A stretch of DNA of 5,487 nt, taken from assembly GCA_002371715.1 (NCBI GenBank), contig DFGF01000114.1:15135-20621 (forward strand). Direction: 5' to 3'. Source of the stretch: Prevotella sp. UBA3757 (GTDB lineage: Bacteria; Bacteroidota; Bacteroidia; Bacteroidales; Bacteroidaceae). Position numbers and translations under genes: made by a program. This document shows, one piece after another, positions 5,447-5,487 of the stretch. The notes under the pieces were generated by a model that saw only the letters and a program-made list of their open reading frames with translations, was not told the DNA's origin and made no database searches. Every line of letters begins with the position of its first letter. The first letter of the stretch is position 1.

Positions 5447-5487
5447 TTCTCGGAGTTCTCGGATTATTCGGATTACTCCGATTACTC
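5447..5487. repeat. 9-bp tandem repeat upstream of the dCMP deaminase gene
   Basis: Plus-strand units TTCTCGGAG (5447-5455), TTCTCGGAT (5456-5464), TATTCGGAT (5465-5473), TACTCCGAT (5474-5482) and partial TACTC (5483-5487) reach the window edge, so the array may continue. It ends about 14 bases before the deaminase ATG and would lie in its leader or promoter. The minus-strand unit is of the form GAGTAATCC. It could instead be the tail of an upstream gene, since a 9-bp period keeps frame, but no recognisable protein is seen. Confidence 0.75.

Overview
The window reads as ordinary chromosomal DNA of a Bacteroidales bacterium, most likely Prevotella-like. The evidence is the Bacteroidota -7 promoter box (TAnnTTTG, here TACCTTTG), leaders without Shine-Dalgarno sequences, AT-rich intergenic gaps between GC-richer genes, and protein families and gene order that match this order from memory. 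No database was searched, so genus-level placement is inference. No mobile element, phage gene, CRISPR array, tRNA or rRNA was seen.

Layout from left to right. (1) Minus strand, 1-1163: a membrane-anchored TPR protein is followed, 51 bp downstream, by ribH (lumazine synthase, riboflavin synthesis), which runs off the left edge. (2) 1164-1325: a divergent promoter region with two nearly identical inverted promoter boxes. (3) Plus strand, 1326-2718: recF and a DUF721/DciA-like gene overlap by 8 bp. (4) Minus strand, 2711-5433: a dCMP deaminase, an S41 C-terminal processing protease and a 5-formyltetrahydrofolate cyclo-ligase, transcribed in that order. The last of these converges on the DciA-like gene with an 8-bp overlap of stop codons. 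(5) 5434-5487: a short repeat-rich gap that continues past the right edge.

Functionally, recF and the DciA-like gene point to replication and gap repair. The deaminase (dCMP to dUMP) and the cyclo-ligase (5-formyl-THF to 5,10-methenyl-THF) both feed thymidylate synthesis. The S41 protease and the TPR protein act at the cell envelope.

I found no undescribed multi-gene system. The most noteworthy signal is between the genes. Every gap longer than 50 bp holds short tandem repeats, with a 7-bp (or 14 = 2 x 7) period in four cases and a 9-bp period at the right end. Related heptads such as ACTATCA, ACTGTCA, ACTCTTA and ACTATTT recur in separate gaps. Two of these repeats run into stop codons. In the clearest 7-bp arrays one strand carries stop codons in all three frames while the other has none. 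A second point is that recF appears to be transcribed with almost no leader.
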